Notes under the pieces: generated by a model | What the model was told of the DNA's origin: nothing | Databases searched by the model: none | Seen by the model: the letters and a program-made list of their open reading frames with translations, nothing else | Part shown: one piece after another, positions 1-8,086 of the stretch | Position numbering within the stretch: position 1 is the first letter of the stretch | Layout: every line of letters starts with the position of its first letter | Position numbers and translations under genes: made by a program | Assembly (NCBI GenBank): GCA_040768925.1 | Contig: JAXGLZ010000001.1 | Coordinates: forward strand, 620,001 to 684,000 | Source: CALNBC01 sp040768925 | Lineage (GTDB): Bacteria; Bacillota; Clostridia; Christensenellales; CALWSW01 | Length of the DNA: 64,000 nucleotides | Direction: 5' to 3'

Positions 1-337
1 TCCGCCTTGCACCAAAATGGCCCACGGCCTCAAAAATCTTCGACTTTGCGGGCGCGGATTTTTGTGGCTGGCAAGGCCAGACGACGACGGCGGGTGGCCG
101 CCCGCCTAGGAGGATAACACTGCCAGGCGCAAACAATACGCCCTGCAAGGCGGATTTGGATGATGCCGCTTTGGTTACATTGAGTGTTCCCGCAGATTGG
201 CAAAGGTATACAAAAACAGCCGCGCTTTGATCAAAGGCGGCCGGATGGCAGGGGGTTGCCCTGTGGCGGGATGTATAGGTAAAACGGCTTGGCGGGGGCC
301 CGGCTCCAATTATTCACATATTGCTCACAATTGAGGT
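1..337. other. Intergenic region upstream of mreB with hairpins and one copy of a dispersed repeat
   Basis: No gene is supported here. The stretch holds GC-rich inverted repeats (GGCGGG/CCCGCC around 90-108) and, at about 126-175, a 50-base segment that recurs at about 16539-16588 with roughly 80 percent identity. It probably contains the 3' end of an element or transcript that starts outside the window. Confidence 0.5.
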
Positions 338-366
338 TTGAAAATATCGCGGCGATAGAGTAATAT
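338..366 (+). promoter_or_regulatory. Sigma-A type promoter of mreB
   Basis: TTGAAA at 338-343 and TAATAT at 361-366 are separated by 17 bases. This is the best promoter match before mreB and implies a 5' leader of about 190 bases. Confidence 0.6.
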
Positions 367-561
367 AAAGTGTAATACCCTAGGGATTGTCCTCACAACC
401 GCCTATGGGCGTCTTTTGCCGTCTTTTCTGTTCCCGCCGCATTGCTTTTGATGGAAATACTGACCGGTATTCCTGCGCAAAAGGCCGCACGGGAACGGAA
501 GTTCGGCAAAATCCGCTCCATTCAAAGGATGAAGGCAACCCTGACGGAAAGGCAAGTGTTT

Positions 562-1620
562 ATGGGTTTTTTTGATTTTCTGCAGATGAGCGACGTCGGC
601 ATCGACCTGGGGACGTCCACTGTTTTGGTATATGTGAAGGGCAAGGGCATCGTGCTGCGGGAGCCTTCGGTTGTCGCCGTTGAAAAAATCACCGGCCGCA
701 TCCTGGCCATCGGCGAGGACGCCAGATTGATGCTCGGCCGCACCCCCGGCAACATCATGGCGATCCGCCCGCTGAAGGACGGCGTGATCTCGAATTTTGA
801 CATCACCGAGCGCATGCTGCGCCACTTTTTGAAAAAAGTGGTGGGCCGCAGGCTGTTTTTTAAGCCCCGGGTGGTGGTTTGCGTGCCCAGCGGCGTGACC
901 GAGGTGGAAAAGCGCTCGGTGATCGACGCGACGGAAGAAGCCGGCGCCCGCCACACCTTTTTGATCGAAGAACCCATCGCCGCGGCCATCGGCGCCTCTT
1001 TGGACATTTCCGAGCCCCGGGGCCACATGCTGGTGGACATCGGCGGCGGAACGACGGATGTCGCCGTTATTTCCCTGGGCGGGGCGGTGCTTTCCGATTC
1101 GATCAAGATCGCGGGGGACAAGTTCGACGAATCCATCATCCGCTACATGCGCAAGAAGCACAATTTGCTCATCGGCGAGCGCACGGCGGAGGATATGAAG
1201 ATCAGCATCGGTTCCGCGTACCCCAGAAGGGAGCCGATCTTTGTGGAGGTGAAGGGGCGGAACCTGATTTCCGGCCTGCCCCAGTCGCTGACCGTCGGCT
1301 CGAACGAGATGATCGAGGCCCTGGAAGAACCGCTCCAGTCGATCCTCGAATCCATCCGCGCCATCTTTGAAAAAACCCCGCCGGAACTGACCAGCGACAT
1401 CGCGGACAACGGCATCTGCCTGACCGGCGGCGGCTCGCTGCTTTACGGGATGGACAAGTTCATCTCCGAGCACACGAAGGTTCCCTGCTACATCGCGGAG
1501 GACGCGGTGAGCTGCGTCGCCATCGGCACGGGCAAGGCGCTGGAGAATATCGACCTTTATTCCAGGGGCGCGGTCTACGATTACAAGCGCGGCGATTATT
1601 TCGAAACCGCCACGCTGTAA
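562..1620 (+). CDS. mreB: Rod shape-determining protein of the MreB/Mbl family
   Basis: Bacterial actin that polymerises under the membrane and guides the cell-wall elongation complex. The 352-residue product has the expected actin-fold motifs: the first phosphate loop DLGTS near residues 15-19, and VDIGGGTTD near 157-165, with a C-terminal TGGGSLL. An upstream in-frame ATG at 442 is less likely, because the family consensus begins at the MGFFDF start at 562, which follows a GGAAAGG-like site. The gene stands alone, with a promoter about 200 bases upstream and hairpins downstream. MreB and its paralogue Mbl cannot be separated reliably by eye; mreC/mreD do not follow, which fits a stand-alone Mbl-type copy. 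Confidence 0.93.
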   Translation: MGFFDFLQMSDVGIDLGTSTVLVYVKGKGIVLREPSVVAVEKITGRILAIGEDARLMLGRTPGNIMAIRPLKDGVISNFDITERMLRHFLKKVVGRRLFFKPRVVVCVPSGVTEVEKRSVIDATEEAGARHTFLIEEPIAAAIGASLDISEPRGHMLVDIGGGTTDVAVISLGGAVLSDSIKIAGDKFDESIIRYMRKKHNLLIGERTAEDMKISIGSAYPRREPIFVEVKGRNLISGLPQSLTVGSNEMIEALEEPLQSILESIRAIFEKTPPELTSDIADNGICLTGGGSLLYGMDKFISEHTKVPCYIAEDAVSCVAIGTGKALENIDLYSRGAVYDYKRGDYFETATL

Positions 1621-1635
1621 TAACCGAAGAATCAA

Positions 1636-1697
1636 AACGCGGAGCCGGGTGACGGTTCCGCGTTAGAGCGCCAAAAAAGGCCTGGGGCCTTTTTCGG
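1636..1697 (+). terminator. Tandem hairpins after mreB
   Basis: AACGCGGA/TCCGCGTT forms a first hairpin at about 1638-1663. AAAAAGGCC/GGCCTTTTT then forms a near-perfect palindrome at 1675-1695, ending in T residues, and probably terminates mreB. The second hairpin is also the left edge of a dispersed repeat. Confidence 0.65.
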
Positions 1698-1825
1698 CGG
1701 TTGGTTTTTTGCTTCGCGCAGGAATATTTCGGTCACAAGTGACCGAAATGGTACGGCAAAAGTTTTGATTGAATCTCAGGGGCTGCCGCCCCTGAAATCC
1801 CATGGACGGAGTTTTTTTGACAGGC
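1671..1825 (+). repeat. Mosaic palindromic intergenic repeat, copy R1
   Basis: Modules in order: the AAAAAGGCC palindrome, GCTTCGCGC, the palindrome TTTCGGTCAC/GTGACCGAAA (about 1728-1750), CGGCAAAAGTTTTGATTGAA, the hairpin TCAGGGGC/GCCCCTGA (about 1777-1797) and TTGACAGGCTGA. The same modules recur near 24433-24690, 33298-33430 and, inverted, 58640-58808. Confidence 0.75.
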
Positions 1826-1830
1826 TGATG

Positions 1831-1858
1831 CGGAACCGGAAAACGGTTCCGTGTTTTT
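1831..1858 (+). terminator. Hairpin with T-rich tail
   Basis: CGGAACCG at 1831-1838 pairs with CGGTTCCG at 1844-1851 and is followed by TGTTTTTG. It resembles an intrinsic terminator and sits just beyond repeat R1. Confidence 0.5.
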
Positions 1859-2073
1859 GCTTTTGGGCTGCCTGGGCTTTGCTGCGCCGAAAGACCTTGC
1901 CCGTTCCTTGTGCGAAGGGCCGGTTTTAATATAATTATAAAATAGTATTAAGGGAAAACGCAAAGAGAGCTTCGGTTTTTCAGTGAGCAGGCGGGGCGCA
2001 AGGCATGATAAAATACAAACAATGGCTTTGCGATCACTTCTTCACAAATAAATTTAGAGGGGGGGAAAATCGA

Positions 2074-2842
2074 ATCACGAAGAAGGTTCTAATCTGCCTG
2101 CTGAGCGTTCTGCCCGCCGCCGGAATGCTGCTTGCAGGCTGCACGCCCCAGGGAGGCGAAAACGCCGGAACGCGAACAGACGCCCGCGCCCGCTGCTTCG
2201 GGCATGTATATCCCCGGCACCTACAGTGCCAAGGCAAAGGGCTTTGGCGGGGACGTCACGGTCACCGTGACCGTAGACGCGGAAAAAATATTTGACTGCG
2301 CCTCGGAAGGCGCCAGCGAAACCGCGGGGATCGGCAGCCATAGAGGAGCTTCCCGCGAAGATCGTCGGGGTGAACAGCGCGGAAGTGGACACAATCAGCG
2401 GCTGCACGGTTACCAGCACCGCCGTGATCCGGGCGGCCGGGGACGCTTTGGCCTAGGCCAGGGGCGAGGAGCAGGAATCCCGCCATCAGCATGATCCCCC
2501 GGGACCTATACCGCGTCGGAATATGGCAACAACGGCTATATCGACGTTGCGGTCACCGTGGACGAGAGCAAAATACGCGCGGTTGAGGTCACCGGCCACT
2601 CGAAAACCCGCTTTTTGGGCGACGAGGCCATCCGTCGGATTACCGCGGACGTGGTGCAATACCAGACCCTGAATGTGGACAGCGTTTCCGGAGCGACGGT
2701 CACCAGCGGCGCGCTCAAGACCGCCGTGACCAAGTGCATAAAGGCTGCGGGCGGCGATCCTTCCGCCCTGCAAAGCCCCAAACTCAGGGCATATCCTGGG
2801 TGGCGACCACATTCGCACCGGTGCCGCAAACGTTTTCAATGA
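2074..2842 (+). pseudogene. Decayed FMN-binding-domain lipoprotein/flavoprotein gene
   Basis: A lipoprotein signal (ITKKVLICLLSVL then LLAGC) follows a strong G-rich ribosome site at 2057-2065, but the start codon is ATC at 2074, so an original ATG appears lost. Two FMN-binding domains follow, each marked by the flavin-attachment-type motif: SGCTVTST (about 2397-2420) and SGATVTSG (about 2690-2713). They lie in different frames. Shifts occur at about 2155-2190, 2330-2340 and 2457-2500 (in a C run), and an in-frame TAG lies at 2454-2456. In intact relatives such domains precede a fumarate-reductase-like FAD domain; here the sequence ends in the 3' end of the opposing DUF1667 gene. Clearly non-functional. 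Confidence 0.85.
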
Positions 2843-3140
2843 GCACCTCTCCCAGGTGGATGGGCGCTTTCGGCCTGGCCGCGTAAATCTCGTTTACGCA
2901 GCAAAAGATCAGGTTCTTGGGGACGGGCGCGGTGGTTTTGACGCTCAGCGGCTGCTCGCGGTTCGCGGCCCGCATCAGGGCGGTCACCATGCGCGTGGGG
3001 TTCGTGGCTTCCTGCCTGGCATAGGCGATTCCCCGGCCGCAGGAATTGCCCTCCATCTTTTGGACCGCGCCTTCTTCAAGGGTGACGGTCAGATGGCAGC
3101 CCATGGGGCAGCAGATGCAGATAAAGTTCTTTGTTTCCAT
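2784..3140 (-). CDS. DUF1667 domain protein
   Basis: A 118-residue protein starting METKNFICICCPMGCHL, with the family's cysteine-rich N terminus (CICCPMGC) and a further cysteine in NSCGRG. DUF1667 proteins accompany FAD-dependent dehydrogenases related to anaerobic glycerol-3-phosphate dehydrogenase and are thought to hold a metal or redox centre. It lies three bases downstream of the FAD oxidoreductase on the same strand, the usual order. Its 3' end overlaps the tail of the decayed FMN-binding gene on the other strand. Since its partner is truncated, this gene may no longer work even though its frame is open. Confidence 0.8.
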   Translation of the reverse strand: METKNFICICCPMGCHLTVTLEEGAVQKMEGNSCGRGIAYARQEATNPTRMVTALMRAANREQPLSVKTTAPVPKNLIFCCVNEIYAARPKAPIHLGEVLIENVCGTGANVVATQDMP

Positions 3141-3143
3141 GGT

Positions 3144-4376
3144 TCATTCCTCTATGCGGACGGTGATCGTGTCCCCCGCCCCCGCAAGCAGCTTTCGGTC
3201 GATTTGCACGCGGCACAGTTCGCCCGGGGCGAGGAAAAATGCTTTTTTCCGAAAGATGCAGGCATCGCCCGCATACACGCAGGCCGAATGGTTTTTGTAA
3301 ACGTTTCTGGGCCGGAACATCAGGTTGATTTTTTCCTCCTGGCCTTTTTTGCGGATGAACTGGGGAACAACGCCGTTCACGCCGTCCCCGTCCAGCACTT
3401 GAACGCAGTCTGCTCGGCTTGGGGAATGCAGCATGCCCAGGGTGAAAAGGGCCGCATTTTTGCCCGCTTGAGCGCCTTCTTGGCTGACGTTGTCCACCAG
3501 ATCGTTGACGTGCAGCGCGTTCCCGCAGGAGAATATGCCGGGGACGGAGGTGTGGAAAGCGTCGTCCACCGCGGCGCCCCTGGTGGCGGGGGAAAGGGCC
3601 ACCCCCGCGCCTTTTGCCAGCTCGTTTTCCGGGATCAGCCCGGCGGAGATCAGCAGCGTGTCGCAGGCGATTTCCCGCTCCGTGCCAGGGATTGCTTTTC
3701 TGCGCTCGTCCACTTTTGCGACAATGACGCTCTCCACCCGGCTTCTGCCCTTGATTTCTACCACGGTGCTGGAGAAGCGGACGGGAATGCCGAAATCGTT
3801 CAGGCATTGGGCGATGTTGCGGGAAAGCCCGCTGGAATAGGGCAGGATCTCCACGACTTCCTCGACCTTGATCCCCTCCAGCGTGAACTGCCGGGCTATG
3901 ATCAGCCCGATGTCCCCGGAGCCGAGAATGACCGCCCGCTTCCCGGGCAGAAATCCTTCGAGGTTCAGGTATTTCTGGGCCGTTCCGGCGGTGAAAACGC
4001 CCGCGGGCCGCGTTCCGGGAATGAGCAGCGCCCCCCGGGGCCGTTCCCGGCAGCCCATGGCCAGGACGACGGCCTTGGCCGAGAAAGTCTCCAGCCCGTC
4101 TTTTTGGCTGACCGCGGTAACGGTGCGGTCCGGCCGGATTTCCAGCACGAAGGTATCCGTTTTGTAGGGAATGTTCAGCACATCCACCATTCCTGCGTCG
4201 CGCTGGGCATATTCGACGCCGGTCAGCTCCTCGCCGAACCGGTGCAGGCCGAAGCCGTTGTGAATGCACTGCCGCAGGATCCCGCCAAGGCAGGGCGCGC
4301 GCTCAAGGATCAGGAGGCTGTCGATTCCCTGCTCTTGGGATCGGACGCAAAGAGAAGCGAGAAAGTCCGAAGCCAC
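3144..4376 (-). CDS. NAD(P)/FAD-dependent oxidoreductase, N-terminally truncated
   Basis: Relatives are flavoprotein dehydrogenases of the glycerol-3-phosphate dehydrogenase/GlpA-associated group. The 410-residue frame keeps the second half of the FAD domain (LGGILRQCIHNGFGL), the NAD-binding Rossmann motif GSGDIG and the C-terminal FAD segment GIFSCGNALHVNDLVD. The N-terminal GxGxxG dinucleotide motif, which should precede IDSLLILER, is absent. The reading frame opens at a GTG directly after an in-frame TAA, with no ribosome site, next to the eutH ribosome site. About 15-20 residues are therefore missing and the protein probably cannot bind FAD normally. It looks like a rearrangement breakpoint, and I treat it as a likely pseudogene. 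Confidence 0.75.
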   Translation of the reverse strand: MASDFLASLCVRSQEQGIDSLLILERAPCLGGILRQCIHNGFGLHRFGEELTGVEYAQRDAGMVDVLNIPYKTDTFVLEIRPDRTVTAVSQKDGLETFSAKAVVLAMGCRERPRGALLIPGTRPAGVFTAGTAQKYLNLEGFLPGKRAVILGSGDIGLIIARQFTLEGIKVEEVVEILPYSSGLSRNIAQCLNDFGIPVRFSSTVVEIKGRSRVESVIVAKVDERRKAIPGTEREIACDTLLISAGLIPENELAKGAGVALSPATRGAAVDDAFHTSVPGIFSCGNALHVNDLVDNVSQEGAQAGKNAALFTLGMLHSPSRADCVQVLDGDGVNGVVPQFIRKKGQEEKINLMFRPRNVYKNHSACVYAGDACIFRKKAFFLAPGELCRVQIDRKLLAGAGDTITVRIEE

Positions 4377-4407
4377 GAAAGCGTGGCCAATTTAGGAGGC
4401 AAAGCAG

Positions 4408-5541
4408 ATGAACATCAGTCAATTCATCGTATACCTGATGGTCGTATTCATGGCCATCGCAGCCCTGGACAGGATCTTCGGCAACAAGTTCGGGCTGGGC
4501 CAGCAGTTTGAAGAAGGCTTCAACGCCATGGGCCCCCTGGCCCTGGGCATGATCGGAATCAACTGCCTGGCGCCGCTGTTGGGGGATATTCTGACCCCGT
4601 CCATCGGCCCGTTCTTTAAGCTCTTTGGCGCTGATCCCGCCATGGCCGGCACCATCATTCTCTCGATCGACACCGGTGGCTACGCCCTCGCCCACAGCAT
4701 GACCAGCAACGCGGACATTGCCAACCTTTCGGCGATCATCCTGGGTTCCATGATGGGGCCTACGCTGGCCTTCGGCATCCCCGTTCCCCTGGGCATCATT
4801 CCCAAAGACGACACGAGGTTCCTCGCCCTGGGCACGTTGGCTGGCATTATCATGATTCCCTTCGCCTGCTTCCTCGGCGGAATACTGGCGGGGTTCGACG
4901 TGCTGATGGTGTTCAAGAACCTCATTCCCATCTTCATCGTCGCGATGCTCATCGCGCTGGGTCTGGCGCTCATACCCAAGGGGATGATTAAGGGCTTCTC
5001 GATCTTTGCGAAGATCATGATCGCCATCATCACCTTCTCCCTGGCCCACGCGATCATCTCCGAGCTGACTGGACTCACCCTCATCCAGGGCATGGCGCCC
5101 CTTTCCGAGTCCTACGTTATCATCGGCGCCATCGCGATCATGCTGGCGGGCGCTTATCCCCTGGTCGCGGTGATCACCCGGGTGTTCAAGAAGCCGCTGA
5201 TGAAGGTCGGCAAGCTGATGGGCATCAACGACGTTTCCGTCGCCGGCCTGATCGCCACCACGGCCAACAGCATCCCGATGTACAATATGGTCAAGGATAT
5301 GGACAACAAGGGCAAGGTCATCAACTTTGCGTTTGTCTGCTGCGCGGCCTTTGCGCTGGGCGACCATTTGGGCTTCTGCGCCGGCGTCGCGCCGCACATG
5401 GTCATGCCGATGGTCGTGTCCAAACTAGTGGGCGGCGTCGCGTCGATCTTCGTCGCGCTGTTTGTCTGGAAGCTCAAGGCAAAGACGATTGTGGACACGT
5501 CTGCCCCGATCGCCCCGACAGAGGCGGAAGTGCCCGCCTGA
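4408..5541 (+). CDS. eutH: Ethanolamine permease-like membrane protein EutH
   Basis: A 377-residue, very hydrophobic protein with about ten or eleven predicted membrane segments. The N terminus (IDRIFGNKFGLGQQFEEG then MGPLALGM) and the DTGGYALAHSM segment match the EutH family, which moves ethanolamine across the membrane. A strong AGGAGG site sits eight bases before the ATG. No other eut gene (ammonia lyase, shell proteins, regulators) is in the window, so this is an orphan; its substrate could differ. Just upstream lies the broken end of the truncated flavoprotein gene, suggesting the two were joined by rearrangement. Confidence 0.88.
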   Translation: MNISQFIVYLMVVFMAIAALDRIFGNKFGLGQQFEEGFNAMGPLALGMIGINCLAPLLGDILTPSIGPFFKLFGADPAMAGTIILSIDTGGYALAHSMTSNADIANLSAIILGSMMGPTLAFGIPVPLGIIPKDDTRFLALGTLAGIIMIPFACFLGGILAGFDVLMVFKNLIPIFIVAMLIALGLALIPKGMIKGFSIFAKIMIAIITFSLAHAIISELTGLTLIQGMAPLSESYVIIGAIAIMLAGAYPLVAVITRVFKKPLMKVGKLMGINDVSVAGLIATTANSIPMYNMVKDMDNKGKVINFAFVCCAAFALGDHLGFCAGVAPHMVMPMVVSKLVGGVASIFVALFVWKLKAKTIVDTSAPIAPTEAEVPA

Positions 5542-5653
5542 TCCCCGTTTGAACGTCTCCTGCCGTGCCGAAGCGATTCCGCCTCGGCACGGCTTCTCTG
5601 ACTGCCCCTCGCCCGGCCGCAATGAGATCCGGGCGAACTGGAAGGAATCATCC

Positions 5654-6664
5654 ATGAACTGGAAAGCCAACAAAAAATCGATCGTCATCCTGCTTGTGGT
5701 ATTCGTGCTTGCTTTTGCGGCCGCCGCTTTCGACAAGGGGAGTTTTTTCGGCCTGTTCAACAGAACGGGCAGGGAGCTGGCGCCAAAAGACAGCGAGGAA
5801 ACCCTTTTTTACACCAAGCTCAACGCCTGCACCTCTGAAAACGTGATCGAGCGAAGCGGGTTTGCGTTTAAAAACCAAAACGGGAACATCTCCGCCGTGG
5901 AGCTGGCATCCGGCGTGCGGGTTGACATCATCTCCCCCGAAGGGGAAAACAGTGAATATACGAAATTCAGCGAATACGTCAGCTATATTTATCTTTACGA
6001 TGGGGAAGACCTCTACCGCTGCGGGATCAACGGCGATCACAAGGTCAAGCTTGCCGAAGGCGTGCTGGATTATGAGCTGATGGGGGATTATATCTATTTC
6101 CTTCAGGAGGACAACGGCGAAAACCGCCTGTTTCGCAGCATTCTGACAGGGTCGAACAAGAAGGCGCTTTTTGATTTTCCCGTAGAGGCCTTCCTCGCCT
6201 ATGACGGCTGGCTGCTGATGAAAAAAGGCGAGGAGGGATCTTCCCAAGTCTGGCGGGAGTACAATGTGCTAACCCAGAAGAGCTTTGACCACAGATTTGA
6301 CAAAGGCGCCCATTCCTTCGCGCTGGACGGCGGAGCGATCTATTACCTGACTGATGAAGCGGGCGGCGGAAGCGCCCTGTGGCGCAGGGATTTTACCACG
6401 GCCGAAGATGTGAAAGTGGCGGAGGGAAACATCGTCAAATACCGCGTCGGTTCCTCTGGGATCGCCCTTTTGGTGGGCAGCGGGGAGGGCGCGGCCGTCA
6501 AATACATCGACAAGGCAACGATGCGGGGTAAAAAGCTGGAAAAGCGAAGCTTCTCCGCCGAGGACGGGCTGGACCTTTCCGCCGAAAACATCTATGTTTC
6601 GGACGCCGGGGGCACAACCCATTATTCCTCCGTGGAAACGGAAGAATGGAAAACGCTTCCCTGA
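5654..6664 (+). CDS. Membrane-anchored beta-propeller-like protein (DUF5050-like)
   Basis: A 336-residue protein with one N-terminal membrane segment (residues 8-25, IVILLVVFVLAFAAAAF) and an extracytoplasmic part built of short repeated strands such as YIYLYDGEDLYRCGI, YIYFLQEDNGENRLFR and AIYYLTDEAGG. This spacing is typical of DUF5050/TolB-like propellers. The start at 5654 is chosen because it follows GGAAGGA and begins the signal anchor. No catalytic motif is visible and the role is unknown. It is followed by a strong terminator. Confidence 0.7.
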   Translation: MNWKANKKSIVILLVVFVLAFAAAAFDKGSFFGLFNRTGRELAPKDSEETLFYTKLNACTSENVIERSGFAFKNQNGNISAVELASGVRVDIISPEGENSEYTKFSEYVSYIYLYDGEDLYRCGINGDHKVKLAEGVLDYELMGDYIYFLQEDNGENRLFRSILTGSNKKALFDFPVEAFLAYDGWLLMKKGEEGSSQVWREYNVLTQKSFDHRFDKGAHSFALDGGAIYYLTDEAGGGSALWRRDFTTAEDVKVAEGNIVKYRVGSSGIALLVGSGEGAAVKYIDKATMRGKKLEKRSFSAEDGLDLSAENIYVSDAGGTTHYSSVETEEWKTLP

Positions 6665-6671
6665 AAGCGGG

Positions 6672-6705
6672 AAAAACCGGAGCCAAGCAAGGCTCCGGTT
6701 TTTTG
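6672..6705 (+). terminator. Intrinsic terminator
   Basis: AAAAACCGGAGCC and GGCTCCGGTTTTTT form a perfect stem around a six-base loop, with a T run, just after the stop codon at 6664. Confidence 0.9.
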
Positions 6706-6766
6706 ATGCCTTGAAGCATGGGAAAATCCGCCGGGCAAAGACCGCAGAGCTTTTTTGCGGCCTGGA

Positions 6767-7564
6767 TTATTGCGCCCGTTTTCCGATCCCGTGCCCGGCC
6801 ATCATAACTTTGATTCCGCGCTGGCGCAGGCGTTCGATAAAGGCCGGGTCGGTCGCGTAGTCGGTTATGAGGCAGTCGATTTCGCTCAGGCGCAGGAAGG
6901 GTGAAATGGCGGTCTTGTTCATCTTGGAATAATCGCAGAGCACGATCACCTGAGAGGAGCACTGGGCCATGCTGCGCTCGACGTTGCCCACAAGGATGTT
7001 CGCGCTGCAAACCCCCCGCTCAATATCCACGGCGTCCGTCCCCAAAAAGGCCTTGTCGACCCGTATGCCGTCAAAAAAAGAGCCTGCGCTCGGCCCGACG
7101 ATGCACCCGGTTCTGCCCCGCACGATGCCGCTGCAGACCCGCACTTCGATATTTTTGTTGTTCATCAGGGTGTTTGCGGCCACGACGGAGTTGGTCAGAA
7201 CGATCGAATCCCTGAGGTCTTTGAGAAGGTGGCAAAGTTCCGCTACGGTGGAACCGCTGGCCAGGGCGATCGTATCCCCGTTTTTGATCAGGGTTCGGGC
7301 GTATTCCGAAATCTCCTTTTTTTGTGTGATGTTCAGCACGGTTTTTCGCGCGATGGGTTCGTCCCGATTGGCGTCCAGGCTGGCCGCGCCGCCGTGGGTG
7401 CGGAGCAGCAGGCCCTTTTTCTCCATATCCGTCAGGTTTTTCCGGATGGTAGAAGGCGCCATATGGAAGATTGCACAAAGCTCCGCAATGGAAACCCGCT
7501 CCCGGGTCTCCAGAAGATGAATGATGTAATCCTCCTTTTCCTTCAGAAAAGAATCGTTCTCCAT
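6767..7564 (-). CDS. DeoR-family transcriptional regulator
   Basis: A 265-residue repressor-type protein. The N-terminal winged helix (about residues 5-60; SIAELCAIFHMAPSTIRKNL) precedes the DeoR C-terminal phosphosugar-sensing domain with GDTIALASGST, TNS and the FLGTDAVD region. The ATG at 7564 follows GGAGAG. It is divergently transcribed from the TIM-barrel/FGGY-kinase pair and probably represses that operon until a phosphorylated sugar binds. A perfect 18-base palindrome overlapping its own -35 region suggests autoregulation. Confidence 0.9.
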   Translation of the reverse strand: MENDSFLKEKEDYIIHLLETRERVSIAELCAIFHMAPSTIRKNLTDMEKKGLLLRTHGGAASLDANRDEPIARKTVLNITQKKEISEYARTLIKNGDTIALASGSTVAELCHLLKDLRDSIVLTNSVVAANTLMNNKNIEVRVCSGIVRGRTGCIVGPSAGSFFDGIRVDKAFLGTDAVDIERGVCSANILVGNVERSMAQCSSQVIVLCDYSKMNKTAISPFLRLSEIDCLITDYATDPAFIERLRQRGIKVMMAGHGIGKRAQ

Positions 7565-7652
7565 ACAATCTCTCCAATCAGTGTTGGCGCTGCGCCGCGG
7601 CAGGCAGCAATTTTCTGGAATCGCATTCAGGTGCTTGACGTCTATAAAATAT

Positions 7653-7691
7653 ATTATACAGGATTTGATACGATTCACAATGGATTGTGAA
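7653..7691 (-). promoter_or_regulatory. deoR promoter with overlapping perfect palindrome
   Basis: On the minus strand, TTGTGA (7675-7680) and TATAAT (7653-7658) are 16 bases apart. The palindrome TTCACAAT-GG-ATTGTGAA at 7674-7691 is perfect and covers the -35 element, so it is a good operator candidate for the DeoR protein. Confidence 0.6.
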
Positions 7692-7805
7692 AACCATATC
7701 TAAGTATGGGAGATCCCTGTTCAAAACTGTGGGTAAATTTGCAAAAAAGTTGATCAAAACGCCAAAAATTAGCCTTAGATTAGCGAAAAGGGATTAATAT
7801 CGGAC

Positions 7806-7864
7806 AATTAAATCGTTAATTATGAACGGATTATTTGACGCGTGCAAAAGCGGGATTATATAAT
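7806..7864 (+). promoter_or_regulatory. Promoter and operator candidate of the TIM-barrel/kinase operon
   Basis: TTGACG at 7835-7840 and TATAAT at 7859-7864 have 18-base spacing. The palindrome AATTAA-ATCG-TTAATT at 7806-7821 lies just upstream. The remaining leader to 8086 (about 220 bases) has no gene; I see no known riboswitch in it. Confidence 0.6.
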
Positions 7865-8086
7865 TTGTATGCGAAACCATTCGCACGGGTGGGGATCCGC
7901 CTGAATCGAACCAGAAGGCCCTCCGGGCAGGCCGGAACATGAGGAGCACACGGGCCGGCCCCAAAGGATCCCAAGGAGAACTGTGACCGCCTCACAGGAT
8001 TCGGACAGCCGCATTGTTTGGAACAGAAACCGTGTGGAAGACGAATTTTGGCTGGTGGCAAATGCCGCCATGCAAGGAGGACGCTC

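Noticed and set aside
403..1635. A 410-codon open frame on the strand opposite mreB
   Set aside because: It has no family motif and mirrors the real gene; GC-rich codon usage keeps the antisense frame open. The same holds for long antisense frames opposite the flavoprotein (2856-4511), the two FGGY kinases, the vWA gene (38763-42485) and others.
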